Shown piece by piece: positions 39,172 through 51,965 of a stretch of 64,000 nucleotides of DNA. Origin of the DNA: Aquila chrysaetos chrysaetos (lineage: Eukaryota > Chordata > Aves > Accipitriformes > Accipitridae); NCBI RefSeq assembly GCF_900496995.4, contig NC_044014.1:8403001-8467000 (forward strand), read 5' to 3'. The position numbers and the translations under genes are program-made. The stretch's first letter is position 1. Each line of letters starts with the position of its first letter. The notes under the pieces are model-generated. The model ran no database searches. It saw only the letters and a list, made by a program, of their open reading frames with translations, and was not told where the DNA came from.

Positions 39172-39759
39172 TGTCGTGGTTTAACCCCAGCTGGCAACTA
39201 AGCACCACGCAGCTGCTCACTCACTCACTCCCCCCACCCAGTGGGATGGGGGAGAGAATCAAAAAAAGTAAAACTCTTAGGTTGAGATAAAGACAGTTTA
39301 CTAGGACAGAAAGGAAGAAGATAAGAATAATGATAATAATAATAAAATGACAATAATAATAATAAAAGGATTGGAATATACAAAACAAGTGATGCACAAT
39401 GCAGTTGCTCACCACTCACCAACTGATGCCCAGTTAGTTCCTGAGCAGTGATCCGCCACCCCCGGCCGACTCCCCCCGGTTTATATACTGGGCATGACGT
39501 TGTATGGTATGGAATATCCCTTTGGCCAGTTTGGGTCAGCTGCCCTGGCTGTGTCCCCTCCCAACTTCTTCTGGCCCTCCAGCTTTCTTGCTGGCTGGAT
39601 GTGAGAAGCTGAAAAATCCTTGACTTAGTATAAACACTACTTAGCAACAACTGAAAACATCAGGGTGTTATCAACATTATTGTCATACTAAATCCAAAAC
39701 ATAACACTATACCAGCTACTAAGAAGAAAATTAACTCTACTCCAGCTGAAACCAGGACA
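39172..39759 (-). mobile_element. Solo LTR of an endogenous retrovirus, antisense in intron 1
   Basis: A 588-bp element with TG...CA ends: plus strand tgtcgtggtttaacccc to gctgaaaccaggaca. It is bounded by a perfect 5-bp target-site duplication GGGTT (39167-39171 and 39760-39764). I recognise the end sequences as an LTR type widespread in neoavian birds. A 5-bp duplication is usual for ERVL-like elements. I assign it to the minus strand because a TATA-like agtatataaacc box reads that way (about 39478-39489), followed by the tract that would be R/U5. The (AAT)n-rich stretch at 39327-39366 is part of the element. No internal retroviral genes are present, so it arose by LTR-LTR recombination. 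The open frame across it (39225-39650, minus) is not a gene. Confidence 0.93.
39327..39366 (+). repeat. Imperfect (AAT)n microsatellite inside the LTR
   Basis: Repeated aataat and gataat units interrupted by aaaatgac. It lies within the solo LTR, so it is probably part of the family sequence and not an independent locus. Confidence 0.8.
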
Positions 39760-42700
39760 GGGTTATATGCGGGTTGACTGGTGTCTCATCTTCTGCTCTT
39801 TTCTGCAAAATGCTTTTTTTTTTCATTGAGTTGATGTGACCTGCCATGGCCAACTTCGCCCACTTTCATGGGAAAGCTGTTGCAATTTTTGAGGCCCCCA
39901 TCTGGACGTCATATCTGCTGCTGCAATTGATTCTGAATTTTTTTTCTTTTTTTCTTTTAAAGCTACAGGTCTGGTCAAGTATTTTAAAATTTCCAGTTCC
40001 TTATTCTTCTAAGCTGTTCTGGGTGATTAGTTCCCTTTTTGCTGTCCTCAGTTATGATTTCGCTTATTCTATCTATAATTGCACCAAGCAACCATCCTTT
40101 TCTTAAAAAAAAAAATAAATCTTAGAAATATATTTCTTATTTTAAAACAATAACATCCAAAGGATCCCATCACCTCCATTTTCTGTACCTGAATTGGTTC
40201 CGCCTTTTGACGATGTGTCAGATGGGATTTCACAAGTGTTTGACTTCAAAGAGCACATCATTTGTGGGTTTAGAAATTTCTCTCTGTGGCTGTTTTAGTC
40301 TGTAGGTATCGTGAAGGAGCAAATTGGCTTTCTTGGGTATTCAAAAAAGCTGCACTGGCTCTCAGTAAACAATGAGGGAAAATGTGAAAGAATAAAAAAC
40401 AATGCACTCAAACAATGTTACTTCTGAGTAGGAGAACAAGAACAGTCATGACCTTAATTATGCATGAAGCAACATGACCTTTTGGGGGAGTTTGGATCTA
40501 TTCCTTTTTTATTTTTTTAAGTAAAGCAGATGTTGATGTTTTCCATATGCAGCTTAGTGAAATCTTTATATAGTGTTTTGTCTATCCATAATTGACTTCA
40601 GTTGCTTACTTATTCAGCTTCTGTACGGCACTTGTCACTTTTCTATTAAACAGCCTTGCTAGTTGAAAACAGAAATGGGTGAAACTCCAGACCGCATCAC
40701 TATCATGCAGGCTTGTTCAGCTGTATTTCTGCAATGGTTAAAGAGAGAGGTACCAGGAGGACTTGGAATCTTTTTCAGTAACGAGCTCTGAAGTCCATCG
40801 GTTGTGACTTCACGTGTAAACGGTATGCTCGCTTCACAGATGTTTTACTGAAGAGTGTGCAGCTGTTTGGTGATGTAAGGTCACAGAAGTTGATGTTGCG
40901 CTGAGGGAATGCTGTTGCCAGGTATGAACTTCAGTGATCTGAGATGCCTGTGACATACCTACAGACTTCATCTTCTTTACTGTGACAAATGTCCTGGCTC
41001 CTGGGTCATTAAATTGAAACTGCCTCTTCTCAGTGACCAGGCACATTTTTGATCTTAAAAAGAACATTCCATAGCTCTCATTACTCAAAATATGTCAACT
41101 GTGGCCCATGTGCTGTGCTGTTAAGAAACATTGTGATATGTGTTTAAAATAAACAAATGCAATTTTTAATTTTGCCATAACTACGATTAAAGCAGTGACT
41201 TTGCAATGCTTTAAAATTAGGATGGCAGTGGTTAACTGTGTAAGTGATTGGTATTAAAACAGGACATTCCTTCAAAGTCTGTCTCAGAGGGATTTGAGAA
41301 AGGTTTTCATGTAAATAAAAAGGAAAATGCAGTCAGTTCTAATAAAGTAAGCAAATAGGTAAAGTTCTCAGAATATGGACGCCAGCATTCAGGCTAGAAA
41401 GCCTTTGTTCTTTACTAAGGACTTGACTAAATGTCCTTACTTAGGACTGCATCAGGGTGTGTCAAGGACATCAGAGAGCGGCTTTATGAACTGCATTGGT
41501 GTGCCCTGTCATCAGCGCGCTGCTGTGATCTGGTTGTGTGTGAGAGTCATTTGCTGCTTGCTGGCCCAAATCAGTAGCTCTATTGTGATTGATTTGCAGG
41601 GCTCTGGGCACATGGATCAGTTCTAAAGGTGTCTTAATTTACAACAACAGGAGACCTGGAGAGGGTTTTTCTTATAGCTGCTGCTTCTGTAAGTAGTTCC
41701 TCAGTGCCTGAGTCAACACTCTCAGACTGTGCTCTGCAGATGCAGTTTCTGAGGAGTATTGAGAGAGATTTCTAGTAATTGTTATCAGTTGGGGTCCGGA
41801 AAGAAGTATGTATGTGAATCGAGTTTCATAATAGCAATTTCATGTCATCTAAGGGAGTTTATTCACTTACTCTCTCTGAAGAAAAACTCTACCGCAGTAG
41901 CCTACCCACCTTGCACTAGCTTCCTTGGGGAAGGAGGCAGAGATAAATTATTCTCCTTATGCTACTTCCTTCTCCCATAGGGAATAATCTGGGAACACTG
42001 CTTCACTTTGTCCATTTCTGGATACATCTTATGTTCTTAGTGCTGTTCAGGACCACTCTCTAGGGTTGAAGCAGTTTTTCTCGAAGGGTTTTACAGTCCC
42101 AAGCACTCCACGTCCACCTGTCCCACACAGCCTTTCCTTGCGGGGCTCTGTGCATTTGTATTCACTTTTTTTTTTTTTCTTGTTCCCTGTGAGGTCTGAA
42201 GAGTTAGTGAGTATTTGGGTGTCTCTCTCCTTGCTACAGCAACTGAGCTATTTTTCTCTGTTAAGAGATAATAACAACATTAAAATCACAGTTTCTTTAG
42301 TACGTCCTTGCCACCTCCTTGTCGTTGTTTGGGAAATGCATTCCTGTGACAATTTGGTCTTGTGGATTTCATCATCATTTGAGGACTCTTGATGCTTTCT
42401 CCACGCTTAAAGATCAAAATACCTGTGGTTATACTAGGTTGACTGGCATCTAGCCCCATTCCCTGGTGCCAAACAGATCCAACAAATTTAACATCTCTTT
42501 CTCAAGTTTCCATGGATACCTTAGTAGAGCACACGCTGTAATCAGAACGGCAGGGCATGCCGTTTACAAAAGCTTTCAGTATTGTCATTATGGAACTGCT
42601 GCATTCAAAAATCAACCTTTTGTAGTAGCTCTCTTGCTTACTCAGCTGTGCTCCTGTTATCATTTTAGCCATAGGAACTCCTTTGCAGGCTGTATCATCA

Positions 42701-45375
42701 GCTTGTCACTGTAACTTTCTAGTTGGTTATCTGGCTGGTCAGTGTTGGTCTCTGTGTGATGTGTATGCACAGTCATGGCACTTGGATGTAAGCCTGATGG
42801 GTGCTAGTATAAAAACCTCTGGAAGTGGATTTTGGTCAGTGACTGCATGATTTTGTGATCTGCTCTACAATCCTAAACATGTACTTTCTTCTGTCCATGG
42901 CTTCACTTCTCATAAGATATTTTCCTTTAAGACTGATAGCTGATCTGTTTTCAAGATTGTAAAATAAAAAGAATAAAGAAATACATACTTACTTTTGATT
43001 TAGCTATAAAGTGTCACTCAGAAGCTAAATCAATAGCCATAGACTACGGATTCATAGATGACTTTGCTAATGACTTGTCAAATGTGATACTAATTTTTGC
43101 AGTTTTGCAACAACTAATATTCTCTTATTTTCCCATCTTTGAACAAAATCGGGTTTAATAGCCTTGAAGAACATCAAGAGATTTATATATAGCATCACTT
43201 ATGCTGACTACTGTGAGAAGTAATGGTTATTCTAGTTTGGCTATTCCTTTTACCCTGTCTCCCTCTTTCTTTGGTTTTTTTTTGGCGGGGGGAGGGAGAG
43301 AGGTTTGTTTTCCCTTGTCAAGAGTCTACAAATGTGTGAATCATGTTTGGCATTCCTGAAGATTGTCAAAATGAAGAAGACAAATATTTTCAAGCATTTT
43401 TTTCAATTCATGCTTTAAGAAAATGGAGTCAGTGCATTCATCCAGCTTTGATGCATTGCAAGATACTTCATGAATCTAGGAATGCTTGATAACTATATAA
43501 CCTTTTTGCTTTCTAAGTTAACAAATACCCCCCAAAGTGTTCCTATTCCGTGTGTGCTGGACACACAGCCCAGAAAAGCTGAACAGTAATTCTTGTTCAG
43601 TCTTTGGATATCTTGATCTAGAAAGGTGAATGTACGATTGCATTGTTTTCAGGATACAATTGCATCTTGAGATGTTCTTAAATAGGAACTTGCAGTAAAA
43701 CAGGGATTTTATAACTCTGTAATATTTTGATCTTTCTTTTTAAAAAGAAAAAACAACCAACTAGCCCACCCTCAGCTGGTAAATGGTGTTTTTCCCAAAG
43801 AAAGTGATTAGCATCACAAATGTTCTGTTTTATGAGTGTGGTCCTGGGAATTAGAGCATAATCTTATTAGTGCTGTTGCTGACAACCTTGCAGTGAACCA
43901 GGTAGATGAGGTAGATGATGACAGACATGATGAAGGAGAAGGAGCAGGAAACCTTTTCTAGGAAGGTATATTTTCACTAGGTTCTGTACATCTGTGTTTT
44001 GTTTTCTGTTTCCTATGTCTTTCTCTTTGGAAGCAAGGAGGGAGGAGATGAGACATGCAGGAAAACAGTGCTTGCACAGAGGCAAACAGTGCAAGGAAGC
44101 CTGAAGGAAGCAAGTTCATAGAAGAGCTTGTTGAAGGAAGACAAGGTTAGTTAGTGCGTATTAAAGGTGTCTAACACAGAACTATATCTGTGGAATATTT
44201 AGAAAGATCCTGGAGAGTTGTTTTCTACCACTTTGAGCTGCGAAATCTTTTGTTAACCCACCTTTATCACAACATGCAACCTGCCCTCTCCAACATGTAA
44301 ACCAGGATCAGTTTGTCTCTCCTGGCAGTAGTACATGGGTGTGGAAAAGCTGGAACCTAGGAAGAGAGCAATCCCTGCAAGGTGCTGCTGGTGAGTTCCC
44401 CAAACCCCAGGCTCTGGGATGTGAGCAGGTTCTGTGCAAGTTGGAACCGTGTCACGACTGAGAGGGAAGAGGGAGCCGACTGAGAGGGAGCTGACTGACT
44501 GCAAAAGCGGGAAAGCTCTCAGGTCATCCAAGGTAGAGCTGGCTTTAAGACCTTAGAGTGCAGGTGGTGAACGGGTTTGAGTTTAAAGCAGCTTTAAGGG
44601 CGGACTTAGCTATTGGTAAGGACCTGGCTGAGGCTGTACAGACCCAGTTGTGAAGTGTGCAGGGGTGTGTGATAGTTCTGTTTTAGTCCAGCTTACCAAG
44701 CATTAGCAAGGTCAGATCAAATCTAGGTAAAATAGTTTAGCCTACATCCTGTCAAAAAGAGAAGTGAACGTAACCCATGTGGCATTTTCAGAAGGTTATT
44801 GCGTGTTCTTGTGTGTTTCTTTCATCTTAAATTAAGTTCACAGAAAATACGTAGTGTCTTTTGGTTTTCCTTTGCTGGTGAGGTGCAGGAAAATTAGTAT
44901 TATTCACAAAGTGAGTGATGGGATGAACCTGGGATTGTTTTTCAATACTCTTTAACAATAATATTAAAAACTTAAATTATCTTAGAAAGCTTGATAGCAT
45001 AGTGGAAAAGTAATTCCTACAGTCACACTGTAATTGTGATGGGAGACAATGTAAAAGCATAAATGAAAAAGGTCAAAGTTGTAATGAGGAACATGTCTTA
45101 TTTTTAGAATTTTATCCAAAGAATTGGGAGATTTGTTTTACTTAGGAAATCACTGTACTCTTAATTGGTATCGATGCGATGAATACCAGCTCTTTGGATG
45201 ACCAATTATTGTGAAAGGGTATCAGGAAACTTGGATTTATACCAGAGATTAGCTATGGCCGTATTCATAGAAGGGAAGCGTATTGCAGTTTTCAACAACC
45301 CAGCAGGATGCCTACTGGCATTTTAAAACAAAGAACTCTGATTCCATTGATGGCAATAGCAGTGGTGTCGCTGGT

Positions 45376-45411
45376 TTCAGTAGAAACAGAAGGTTCAGTA
45401 GAAACAGAAGG
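45376..45411 (+). repeat. Perfect 18-bp tandem duplication (two copies)
   Basis: The unit ttcagtagaaacagaagg occurs twice in direct succession in intron 1. Confidence 0.9.
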
Positions 45412-48400
45412 TTCTTACTTCTGATATGAAATAGGGGATCTTTTTATTATGCATAAGAATATTTTAAGTGGTTTTCTGTATTTGCTTCACTCTATCTCTT
45501 TTTTTGTTGTTCTATAATTATTTTCAAAGGCCACCTTTGTATTTACAGTAAAATGCTCTAGGTTGTCATGTTACATTTGGAAGCTGTGACATTTTGTGCT
45601 TAATGCAAAGCAAAATCTCAGCAATAGGAAAAGCTGAATAAGGTTTTCTTCATCAATGCAGCAGTTGCCAGCTAATAGCAATATGGTAAACCCTTCTTTT
45701 CCTGTTGTGCAAACATCATTAGCAAGCTTGCTTGTGGCAGAATTACTGATGCGCAAAATGATATACAATGTTTTAAATGAAAAACAATGGTTTAATACCA
45801 TTCTTTTATTGCCTAATGGATACATTATACCCATATTTGACTCGGTACGTCCTCTTTTTAATTATTTTTTTATCTTTTTTTTTTTTTTAAATCCAGAGAT
45901 ATTGCCTGAATGAAAAATGAAGAATTTGGCTGAGATTTTGGTATGACCAGCAACCTGACTGAGATCATAGCTACATATAGCAGTCACTTTTACTAGCTGC
46001 TGGATGGCTGGAAATTCCAGAAAAATGGCCATCAGATATGTGCAAGTGTTTGATCTGTGAAAATGATCAGCATGTACACAGTAAATTCAGTTAACTTGAA
46101 TTTATTAGAGCCATAAAGATCGGCTGCAATAGTGGCATTTTTAGTAGGACTAATGCATCCTGACTTACCCTGTGCATCGGGTTCCTCAGCCTACAAATGA
46201 CTGAGAGGCTGAATGGATTTGGCATATGGAACAGTGGCTATGTATTATACAAATCAAGAAGAGTTATTGCAGCTTTCCTTTTGAGGCAGGGTGGTGTACT
46301 GCAGGCGTTCTCATTTGGGAATTTGGGAGAACCTGGAAAAGGGTGTGGTATCTAGGCCTTCCCAGTGGGTCCCCAGGCTCAGCCAGAGGTTCAGATCTGC
46401 ACAATGAATGGAATTCATTGAATTGTATATTATGGATTGAAAAAAATGACTTATTATTGTGAGAGCACTTCTTAAAATGCTAGAAGTATGATCTGAAATA
46501 GGGAATAGTATTGATCCTATTGTTGATTAAGAAAATCGTGAGAAGAGTTTAATTAGCAAATGTTGGGTTTGTGGCAACTCTGGCAGGATAGAAATAGAAA
46601 TGAACTTAAGGTACATTGATTGGGATATAACATCCATATACATAGTGTTCAGGCATGTTCCTGCAGAGAGATGATATCCTAGTGATGCTGCCTATTTTCT
46701 GGTTTGCAGAACAGACCATGTAGGAGATCCAGACCATGATGAGTCTCTTTCACCATCACTTGGAAGTGAGGTCTGCGAAGGTTTGGAAAGTACACTTCTT
46801 TCCTGGCCAAACCTCTTTTGTAGGCATGACTGTAAAGTACTGCAGAATGTGTCTGAAAAGGTCCATGTTGGGGTTTCTGATGGCAGACTTGGGGCTTGAT
46901 ACCTTATTTCTTTTTTTTCTTTTACTTTTTTTGTTTTTTTAAATTGTTTCTTTTCCATATGATGAACTGGTGACATGAGACATAGTCAGAAATTTCCCCC
47001 CTTCCATGACCTGACTGCATTTCTGTGCTTTATGCTGTTGAGCAGCATATACTGCTTCCTGAATTCCTGCTTTTACTTGTCTTGTTAAATTCTTACTTAG
47101 AGACAATGCACGCTTGCAAAAACTTTAGCTTATCTGTTGTCTATGTTACTTGGGTTGCAGGGAACCTTCTGTTAGCAGAGAATCCACTGCTATGGCATGC
47201 TGCTTTGCTGTTGAAATGAACAATTTCCCTAATACGTGAAGCAGAAAATTTTGCTGATGCCTGGTGTAGCTGAATTATATAAAGTTAAATATTTCATAAA
47301 AGCTGAAATTAATAGAAAAGATTTCTGTGTAGCTGCTGAAAAATTTTTGGTTTAGTACCACCTTAGTGACTTGTGACTGCAAGGTTTAGTAGTCGTCTTT
47401 CCTAAAGCAGGTTTAAGCTTGCTGTCTTAAAACTGATTATCTAAGACTGTAGTGGTCCATGTCTGATACTTTCAGTGGTTCACTAAAACTCATTTATCCA
47501 GTCTAGGAATCTGTGGCGGGGGCTCCCAAATATTCAGAACAGACTGATAGTCTTCCAGAGGATATCAGCTGCCATTAACTGATCTAATTAAATAACGAGC
47601 TTGGTCCTGTTCTCTAGGTATATTAGAAAATCAGATTCATCTGAACATGCTATCAGTGAAATGTTCACACTGCATCAGCTAAGATTTTACAAATGTGCTG
47701 GACTTTGCTTTTACTCTGTATTCTGTGACACTTAAAGGTTAATCCTTCGTTGCGTTTTGTCATCAGCTTCGTTGCATTTTGTTGAAATCTAGAACGTGGC
47801 TGATCATTTACTGAAATACAGAAAAAGCTAAACTGATTAGCTATTACAGGAAACCACAGAAAATAAACTCTTGCATGTGTTTAGTTGAAAAGAAGGAATA
47901 ATTTAAATTAAATCTGTTAAACCAGTAATTGCAGCTAATATGATAATGGACATGATTCATTATTAATACAGTATCTGCTGATCTCATAATTTCACCAGTT
48001 CTGTAATTGGGGATTTGCAAATCAGATAGAACCCTCTGAATGTTAAAAAAAAAATGCTGAAAATGAGGGTCTTCTCTATTTTCTCTTCCTCTTCTGGTCA
48101 CCTTGAAAATATACAAGGTGTTTTTTGGCAATTGCTTAGGTTAGGACTAAAGTCAGAAATTGTAATGATGTGGTCAAATTCTTTCTATACACATTTAGTT
48201 AAATTATCCAAACCCCTGATATAGACAGTCTTATTTCAGGTTAATGTTCATATTATTGTTTCATAAGTAAATTAAAGAGTTTCTATTTAAGAAGTTTTCT
48301 TCGTATTTAGAAAAAAGATTATTTTAAATATTGGTGTAAGTGTTTGAAGACTTACTTTAATTTGGATTCTAAATCAGATTCCTCCATTTATTTTGCTGTG

Positions 48401-50424
48401 CAAATTGTCAAGAATTAAATGTTTATTTAATGCATGCTGATTAGCTGTATGCTTTTTTCCACAGCATGTAGTTTGACACAGATAGAGGCCCTTAGTAAAC
48501 ATGAGAGATAAAGCTGGAACTTAAGCTATGTGGGACACTGTTTGGTTGTGGTTTTTTGTTAAAGAAGCCTTAATAAGTCATCCTGCTTTTAAGAAATGTT
48601 CCAAATACCATGATACTATCCAGGACATCTTCTTAAATTGTTAAGAAGAGGAATTTAGTCATAAAGGCTAGGCATCCCTTTTTTGTTGCATAATTGCAAA
48701 TCAGGTTCCTTGCAACACTTTTCCCATTCCCTGGCTTGGAAAAGATGCTTTTTTTTCCTTTCAGATCAACCAATCATAGTCCTTTAGAAATAAGAGTTTT
48801 TTAAACATCCTGGAATATCTGTGCATTTACTGCTCTTCAGAACACAGTTGTGAAGATTGTGAGACATGCACATTTTTTCCCTAAGCAAACACTAACTCAA
48901 CAAAATATTAAAGCTCCCACATGGACAAGTATATTTTAACACCTTTCAGTTTAGACAGGGCAGATATTATAATGTTACATATTTCTTGATTTCATTTGCT
49001 TTTAACAACTGTTTCACTACTTGTTAAAAGAACCTTTGGCATTAAATTCAGGGTGACTGCCTTGTAAGCCATTTTCTGTAAATGCCAACCGCTCTGTTAA
49101 ATGACTTTTTAACTTCCCAGTATTCTGAACTGCACTTACTCACTTATTAGCTCTGCAAACTCTCTGATAGTGTCAGGGCCTCTTTTAACAGCTGAGTTAC
49201 AATATTACAATTATGGCTGCCTCAATTATTTCCCATGATTAGTTAGTAGTCTTATGAAATGAGTTGTAATGTAATGCACCTGCTACTTGTGCCAACATGA
49301 TAGCAACTCTACAGAATCACTAACGGTACATTTTGGTTAAAATTTTAGTTTGCTGCTTTAGAGGTTGTAGCACTGCCTTCCATGATTTTCCTTTCTTGAT
49401 CCAACAAAACTCTAGGCTGGTGGCATGTAGGACTCATTGTAGAATTATTTTGTTTACCTGGATATTTGCAGGAGCAGCAGTGAATACAGTGCAGAATGGT
49501 CATGGGTTTGGAAGGATTTTTTTTCCTCTGCTCAAAAACCAGTGATAAATCACCAAGAGCTTAACCTTCCAGCAGAGTTGAGCAGTTGATGAGAATTAGA
49601 AAAAGTTAGCCGCTCCACAAATCCAGCCTTTATGGATAAGTTTTCAAAAGGATTCTGAAACTGAAATGGACAATTTATTTTAAAGATTTTTGATGAAACT
49701 ATCTAAGTCTGTTTTAAGTGGTATTTTCTACAGGTAGCTAAGACAGACCTCTGATCTCTGCTTAACATTTTTTATTTGTTAGCAAATATTTCTGTACTTG
49801 TGGATACTGTAAGTGTCCTTAAATACATTTTACATCTCTGGATTATCACAAGTTAATTGGGTTGAATAAATTCTTGATAGACCACCACCCAAGTTAGCAC
49901 AGTTTCATTGGATAAATATGAATATTGCAGTGGTTATTTAATCACTGCTGTCTGAGAGACAAAAAAATGTGTACATTGTCACAGAGGATTTTCTGAGTTG
50001 CATGTAGAGCTATAAATAACTTCTCAAGGTACACCCAGGCTGATAACTGAAGACAGGCTGGAAAATAGATGACTGAAACATGAGTGCTGAAACAGGTAAC
50101 GAAAAGAATTAGTAACAAAGAGAAACACTGAAAACACATAGATGGTGATATAATGTCTACATTTTTGTGCTTCAAAGCCAGCATCCTAAGTGGGGGAAAT
50201 GTACCAGTTACCAGAGATGTTGAGTCAGTATTGCAATGTCCTGATCTGCTCAGGAAGTATTGGTTCAGGTTCACTCAGGAATGACAGCAGGATGCAAGGA
50301 ACATGTTTTGTTACTAATTCCCTTTTTTTTCTGTGCTGAAATATTGTTCTTAATTCTAGGAAAAATGCCATGTTGATGGTATAAAAAATAATCTGTTTTG
50401 AAAAGAGGAAGAAATTGCACAAAG

Positions 50425-50462
50425 GAGGCTGATAACAGCATCTGAGGCTGATAACAGCATCT
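50425..50462 (+). repeat. Perfect 19-bp tandem duplication (two copies)
   Basis: The unit gaggctgataacagcatct occurs twice head to tail in intron 1. Confidence 0.9.
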
Positions 50463-51879
50463 GATTCAAATATATCTTAACGAACTGAGCAGATTCTGTG
50501 CTTGTCACATTTGGCCTGTGGCTTTTTGTACTTCACCACAAGAGGAGTAACATAATATATTCCTGAAGAACTTGTATAGGAAATGTGAATATTTTGCTTC
50601 TGCAAATGCTTCTGAAGATCCGGCTGAACATGCATATTGTAACTTGAACAAAAATAAATGTTGTTACAAGAGCAATATTAAGATTTGGAGGAAGATTTTT
50701 TCCTGTGGGCAGATTATCCCTTAGTTGCCTACTGCAGAGTTTTTGCATTTTCCCTGGGAACAACACATATTTGATTACCAGGAACAACAGGATTCTTCAC
50801 TAAGTAGTTCTAAGGTCTTTTCTTAGACAGTAGCTCCTGTGTCATCTTAGATTAATGCTCTGACTTGTCAATCACGTCTAGGAATTACACGCTACGCATA
50901 AAGTCTTTAGAGACTTATTAAATAATTCTGCTTTACATCTAATTAGCTCGTATTTTACAGAAGAGAATTCAGTAAACTCAAGGCTTAAATTTGGGGGCAG
51001 AGGGGTACAAGCATGGACAGGGTGTGTGGTACCTTTTCTACATTCCATTTTGATAAACTATTGCAGTCTTCATAAGAGATATATTATATATAACTCCATC
51101 TGAGTCATCAATGCTTAATTATTTTAATAAGCCATTTCCTTTTCTATCATCAATGGGGTAAATACAAGAAGGAAAAATACAAATAGTGCATTACAGTATT
51201 TGTCACTCATTTGGTATGTTCCTTTAAATGAAATTTCAGTATTGTATGCAGGATAGAAATATTTCTTTGATGATTTGTTAATAATACTTTCCTTTTTCCC
51301 AGCTGAATTCTGTCCTGCAGTCATATTAACAGCTGCAAGATGTTTCAGTGCAGAGTATTGAAGAATAAAAACAGACACAGTATTGGGAAAGTTTCAGAAT
51401 AAAGGTTCATGATGGAATAGTTGCAACTTACTCTTACTGTGTTGTCAAATTGATACCAACTCCTCTTTTTCTCTTAAAATGAGTCTGTCTTTTCTGATCT
51501 CAAAACTTGCGTTTAGTTTCTGCATTCACACATTTAAATCTTAGACTGTTAATGTGAGTGTATAGTGTTCAAGCTGCTTGTATAACTATGACTTCTGAAT
51601 ATAATTAGGAAGACTTTTAAAATTATACATGGTGATGTAATAGGCAGACGAATGGAAGTTAGTCATGAAGGTCAGACAAACATTTTAAAAGCAAAACTGC
51701 AGTTGTTGTGTCTTAGCATGTTGTAAGGGCAAAAAATATATTTTATGTGGTGACTGTGGAATTTGCTTTCTTTTTAGCACATTTGTTACAACAGGAAAAT
51801 AGTGTAGCAGTATGCAAAGAAACTGTCCTATCCCACTCATTCTGCTTACGGACACTGAAGAATTTTTGTTTCCTTTCAG

Positions 51880-51965
51880 ATGCAGTTTCCACATCTGCTT
51901 ACTCATCACCAGCCAAAAGTTTGGGAGACCCTGGAATAACTCCATTGTCTCCATCACATATTGTG
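51880..51965 (+). CDS. HSPA12A: HSPA12A coding exon 2 (residues 10-38)
   Basis: An 86-nt exon between a strong pyrimidine-rich acceptor (tgtttcctttcag) and a GTAAGA donor. With the base carried from exon 1 it reads Asp-Ala-Val, then STSAYSSPAKSLGD, then a TPLSPSHIV end. This Ser/Pro-rich segment matches the region just before the ATPase domain in vertebrate HSPA12A as I know it (TSAYSSPA and ITPLSPSHIV are very close). It ends in phase 0. The segment is probably unstructured and its SP pairs are possible phosphorylation sites, which is an inference. Confidence 0.93.

Larger units (their letters stand above)
36616..51879 (+). other. HSPA12A intron 1 (15.3 kb)
   Basis: Opens with the downstream half of the CpG island, then AT-rich DNA. 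Contains a 14-nt A run (37984-37997), the antisense solo LTR (39172-39759), an 18-bp tandem duplication (45376-45411), and a 19-bp one (50425-50462). Ends in ...tgtttcctttcag. The long open frames on both strands at 36.1-37.7 kb are a GC-composition effect. I found no alternative first exon. Confidence 0.8.

Noticed and set aside
39225..39650. Minus-strand frame of 141 codons
   Set aside because: Lies wholly inside the solo LTR, which is non-coding.
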